Positions 63,392 through 64,000 of a stretch of DNA of 64,000 nucleotides are shown piece after piece (position 1 is the first letter of the stretch; each line of letters begins with the position of its first letter). The notes below the pieces were generated by a model. That model searched no databases. It was not told the origin of the DNA and saw nothing but the letters and a program-made list of their open reading frames with translations. This DNA comes from Trichoplax adhaerens. Its lineage: Eukaryota > Placozoa > Uniplacotomia > Trichoplacea > Trichoplacidae. The translations under genes were made by a program, and so were the position numbers. The stretch lies in the NCBI RefSeq assembly GCF_000150275.1, contig NW_002060947.1, positions 6,659,211 to 6,723,210 on the forward strand, given 5' to 3'.

Positions 63392-64000
63392 GCAAGACTA
63401 AATTAAGGATCACATAGATATATAAGATTGTTGCATTATGGAAACTCTTTTACTTTAAACAAGGAAGAACTGCTAGAAATCTCTCAGCGTATCCAGCACA
63501 GCTAGAGTATTAAAATAAAATTTTGTTGTTCTTACCACTGTACAGCTGAACAGAAATATCGATCTTGTAACGGCATCTTACAAATATCAACTTACGCGAT
63601 AACATTTTCACAAATTAGATAACGATCGATAAGTTATAATCGGTCATAATATATCACAAAATACATTTAGATAAATATTTTATTTATAACCTGTTCTATA
63701 GACTTATATACTGCAAAGCTTATGCATAACTGAGTGTACTACTTTTGTCAAATCAAGATGGATTACTGTTTTAATTAGACTCCAATATGAAAACAGAACT
63801 AAAATACTAATGAAAGCCTCATATCATGACAAAGATAGTTAGGATGGTATATTTTAAATGCTGCACTGTTAGAAATTATGTGTAGTATAATAGCATAACC
63901 TATTTACATAATCGAAAATATAGATAAAAGCAGTTTATATATTCCAATTTCTTTAGAAAAGCTCTCTATCATAATCCAATTATAATTAAAATGGTAAATC
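63392..64000 (+). other. Intron 20 of gene D, cut by the window end
   Basis: It aligns with intron 20 of gene C (51032-51838), sharing for example CTGCTAGAAATCTCTC and CACTGTACAGCTGAACA blocks. No coding exon is expected before the window end. Confidence 0.75.

Overview
This is eukaryotic, intron-rich, AT-rich animal DNA. The reasons are RBM15/Spenito and RRP9 orthologues, TRPA-type ion channels, GT-AG introns mostly of about 80-1000 bp, and no bacterial features. The moderate introns, low GC and a lineage-specific TRPA expansion would suit a non-bilaterian animal such as a placozoan. That placement is an inference; no organism-specific sequence was recognised.

Layout. 1-568: the last two exons of an unrecognised plus-strand gene. 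569-5141: gene-poor DNA with a decayed tandem-repeat field (about 2640-4160), five-base microsatellites and several hairpins. 5142-7845 (+): a two-exon RBM15/Spenito gene (three RRMs plus SPOC). 8842-12163 (-): a twelve-exon RRP9/U3-55K WD40 gene, convergent with RBM15. 12164-15394: no convincing gene; it holds a GC-rich palindrome upstream of RRP9 and small diverged duplications.

15395 to the window end is a head-to-tail array of four TRPA1-like channel genes on the plus strand, called A to D here. A (15395-25897), B (29089-39716) and C (42736-53837) are complete at 25 coding exons and about 1136-1138 residues. D (55937 onward) is cut off by the window end after exon 20. All four share the same intron positions and phases, and every exon was joined in frame by eye. 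Each protein has a short basic N-terminus, about 16 ankyrin repeats, a TRPA pre-S1 linker, six membrane segments with a pore, and a C-terminal coiled coil.

C and D are the youngest pair: their introns and more than 1 kb of upstream DNA still align. Between them lies a decayed exon 16-17 fragment of a further TRPA copy. B, C and D share an RFX/X-box-like motif about 320-350 bp before the start codon, which hints at ciliated-cell expression. Mobile DNA is sparse: a 145-bp solo LTR with a 5-bp target duplication between A and B, and several copy-specific insertions in and near C.

How the genes relate: RBM15 (mRNA m6A writer adaptor) and RRP9 (U3 snoRNP) are RNA-processing housekeeping genes, and the TRPA array is a sensory-channel expansion. 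No functional link between the two groups is visible apart from adjacency.
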